Source: an uncultured Lachnospiraceae bacterium (GTDB lineage: Bacteria; Bacillota; Clostridia; Lachnospirales; Lachnospiraceae). Taken from it: 64,000 nucleotides of DNA. The translations under genes were made by a program, and so were the position numbers. Shown in pieces: positions 63,590 through 64,000 of this stretch; positions within the stretch are counted from its first letter, which is position 1; every line of letters starts with the position of its first letter. Below the pieces are notes generated by a model, which saw only the letters and a list, made by a program, of their open reading frames with translations, had not been told where the DNA came from and did not search any database. Location: NCBI GenBank assembly GCA_947089905.1, contig CAMUMG010000003.1, positions 124,001-188,000 on the forward strand, written 5' to 3'.

Positions 63590-64000
63590 ATGAATGAAAC
63601 AATGCAGACTATTTTACACCGCCGTGCAATCAGGCGTTTTGATGCAAGGCAGATAGATGAAGAACTTTTACAGCAAATATTACAAGCAGGACTTTATGCT
63701 CCAAGTGCGGGCGGGAAACAGGGAGTGATTTTTGTAGTATGCCAAGACAAAGAGGTGAATGAACGGTTAGGAAAAATCAAACGGGCAAACTCTAATCCCC
63801 ATATGGCAACAGCACAAAATTACGTGTCCAAAGAACAGCCAAGTATTGCAGACGACCCTAAGCTGATAAATGCTTTTTATGACACACCGACCGTTATTAC
63901 AATGTTTGCCCCGAAAAATTTTCTCTTTTCTGTAGATGATTGTGCAGTTGCTGCCGAAAATATGATGTTAGCAGCGGACTCTTTTGGGATTGGTTCTTGT
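63590..64000 (+). CDS. Nitroreductase family flavoprotein, 5' part
   Basis: Cut by the window end after 137 codons. FMN-binding nitroreductase fold: HRRAIRRFDARQID at the start (FMN phosphate site), QAGLYAPSAGGKQG, and DDCAVAAENMMLAAD with GIGSC at the edge (the usual shortcut-helix/GxGSC region). Starts 2 bases after the radical SAM stop, hence cotranscribed and possibly part of the peptide pathway (oxidation or reduction), or a separate HxlR-controlled detoxifier. Confidence 0.9.
   Translation, partial: MNETMQTILHRRAIRRFDARQIDEELLQQILQAGLYAPSAGGKQGVIFVVCQDKEVNERLGKIKRANSNPHMATAQNYVSKEQPSIADDPKLINAFYDTPTVITMFAPKNFLFSVDDCAVAAENMMLAADSFGIGSC

Overview
The window reads as chromosome of a strictly anaerobic, low-GC Clostridia, most like a gut Lachnospiraceae. 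The evidence is the AT-rich sequence with strong GGAGG ribosome binding sites, an electron-bifurcating-type [FeFe]-hydrogenase (HydCBA), a class III (oxygen-sensitive) ribonucleotide reductase, B12-dependent methionine synthesis, a T-box controlled threonyl-tRNA synthetase, and ABC systems and a LacI regulator for glycan use. Most of it is ordinary core genome. Accessory islands are a type II restriction-modification pair, a decayed Fic gene, an orphan anti-sigma-like pair, and a peptide-modification (RiPP) locus at the right edge.

Layout, left to right. 1-4411: carAB (minus strand, carB runs off the left edge). 4705-15631: a fructan/sucrose locus. A divergent LacI regulator faces an operon of two Lpl-type permeases, a solute-binding lipoprotein, a lipoprotein with three carbohydrate-binding-like domains, an intercistronic hairpin, cytoplasmic GH32 sucrose-6-P hydrolase, fructokinase and a surface GH32 lipoprotein. 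Together they bind and trim fructan outside, import oligosaccharides, then hydrolyse and phosphorylate the sugars; no ATPase is encoded here. 15722-20991: SpoIID/peptidoglycan-binding protein, chemoreceptor, polysaccharide deacetylase, ilvE. 21141-27852: nrdD with tandem NrdR boxes and a fused thioredoxin-like tail, hflX, a TPR lipoprotein, a MATE pump. 27936-29960: restriction endonuclease plus beta-class adenine methylase. 30255-34413: hydrogenase operon. 34505-36992: Fic pseudogene, then an orphan DUF4367-like membrane protein with pentapeptide repeats and a secreted protein. 37054-44946: Cache chemoreceptor, Mrp/NifX fusion, a 33-bp perfect palindrome, a heterodimeric ABC exporter. 45249-47984: secreted pullulanase. 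48027-57037: a minus-strand run of ppx, ppk, ppx-HD, metH and a homocysteine-methyltransferase/MTHFR fusion. 57187-61448: a second MATE pump, thrS with a T-box, and a small conserved protein.

61697-64000 is the most interesting part. An HxlR regulator is divergent from a 70-residue peptide made of three 17-residue Cys repeats (six Ala-Cys-Gly motifs), followed by a radical SAM/SPASM enzyme and a nitroreductase-family gene cut by the window end. This matches the 'ACGX' peptide/radical SAM pairing known from protein-family models; the chemistry it performs is, to my knowledge, not established. Base composition and codon choice here differ from the core, which suggests acquisition.

Several gene starts were moved from the longest reading frame to the codon placed behind a good Shine-Dalgarno, because in at least seven cases (4705, 8906, 10777, 26524, 40911, 48027 and 58750 genes) the longest frame begins in or just before the ribosome binding site itself.
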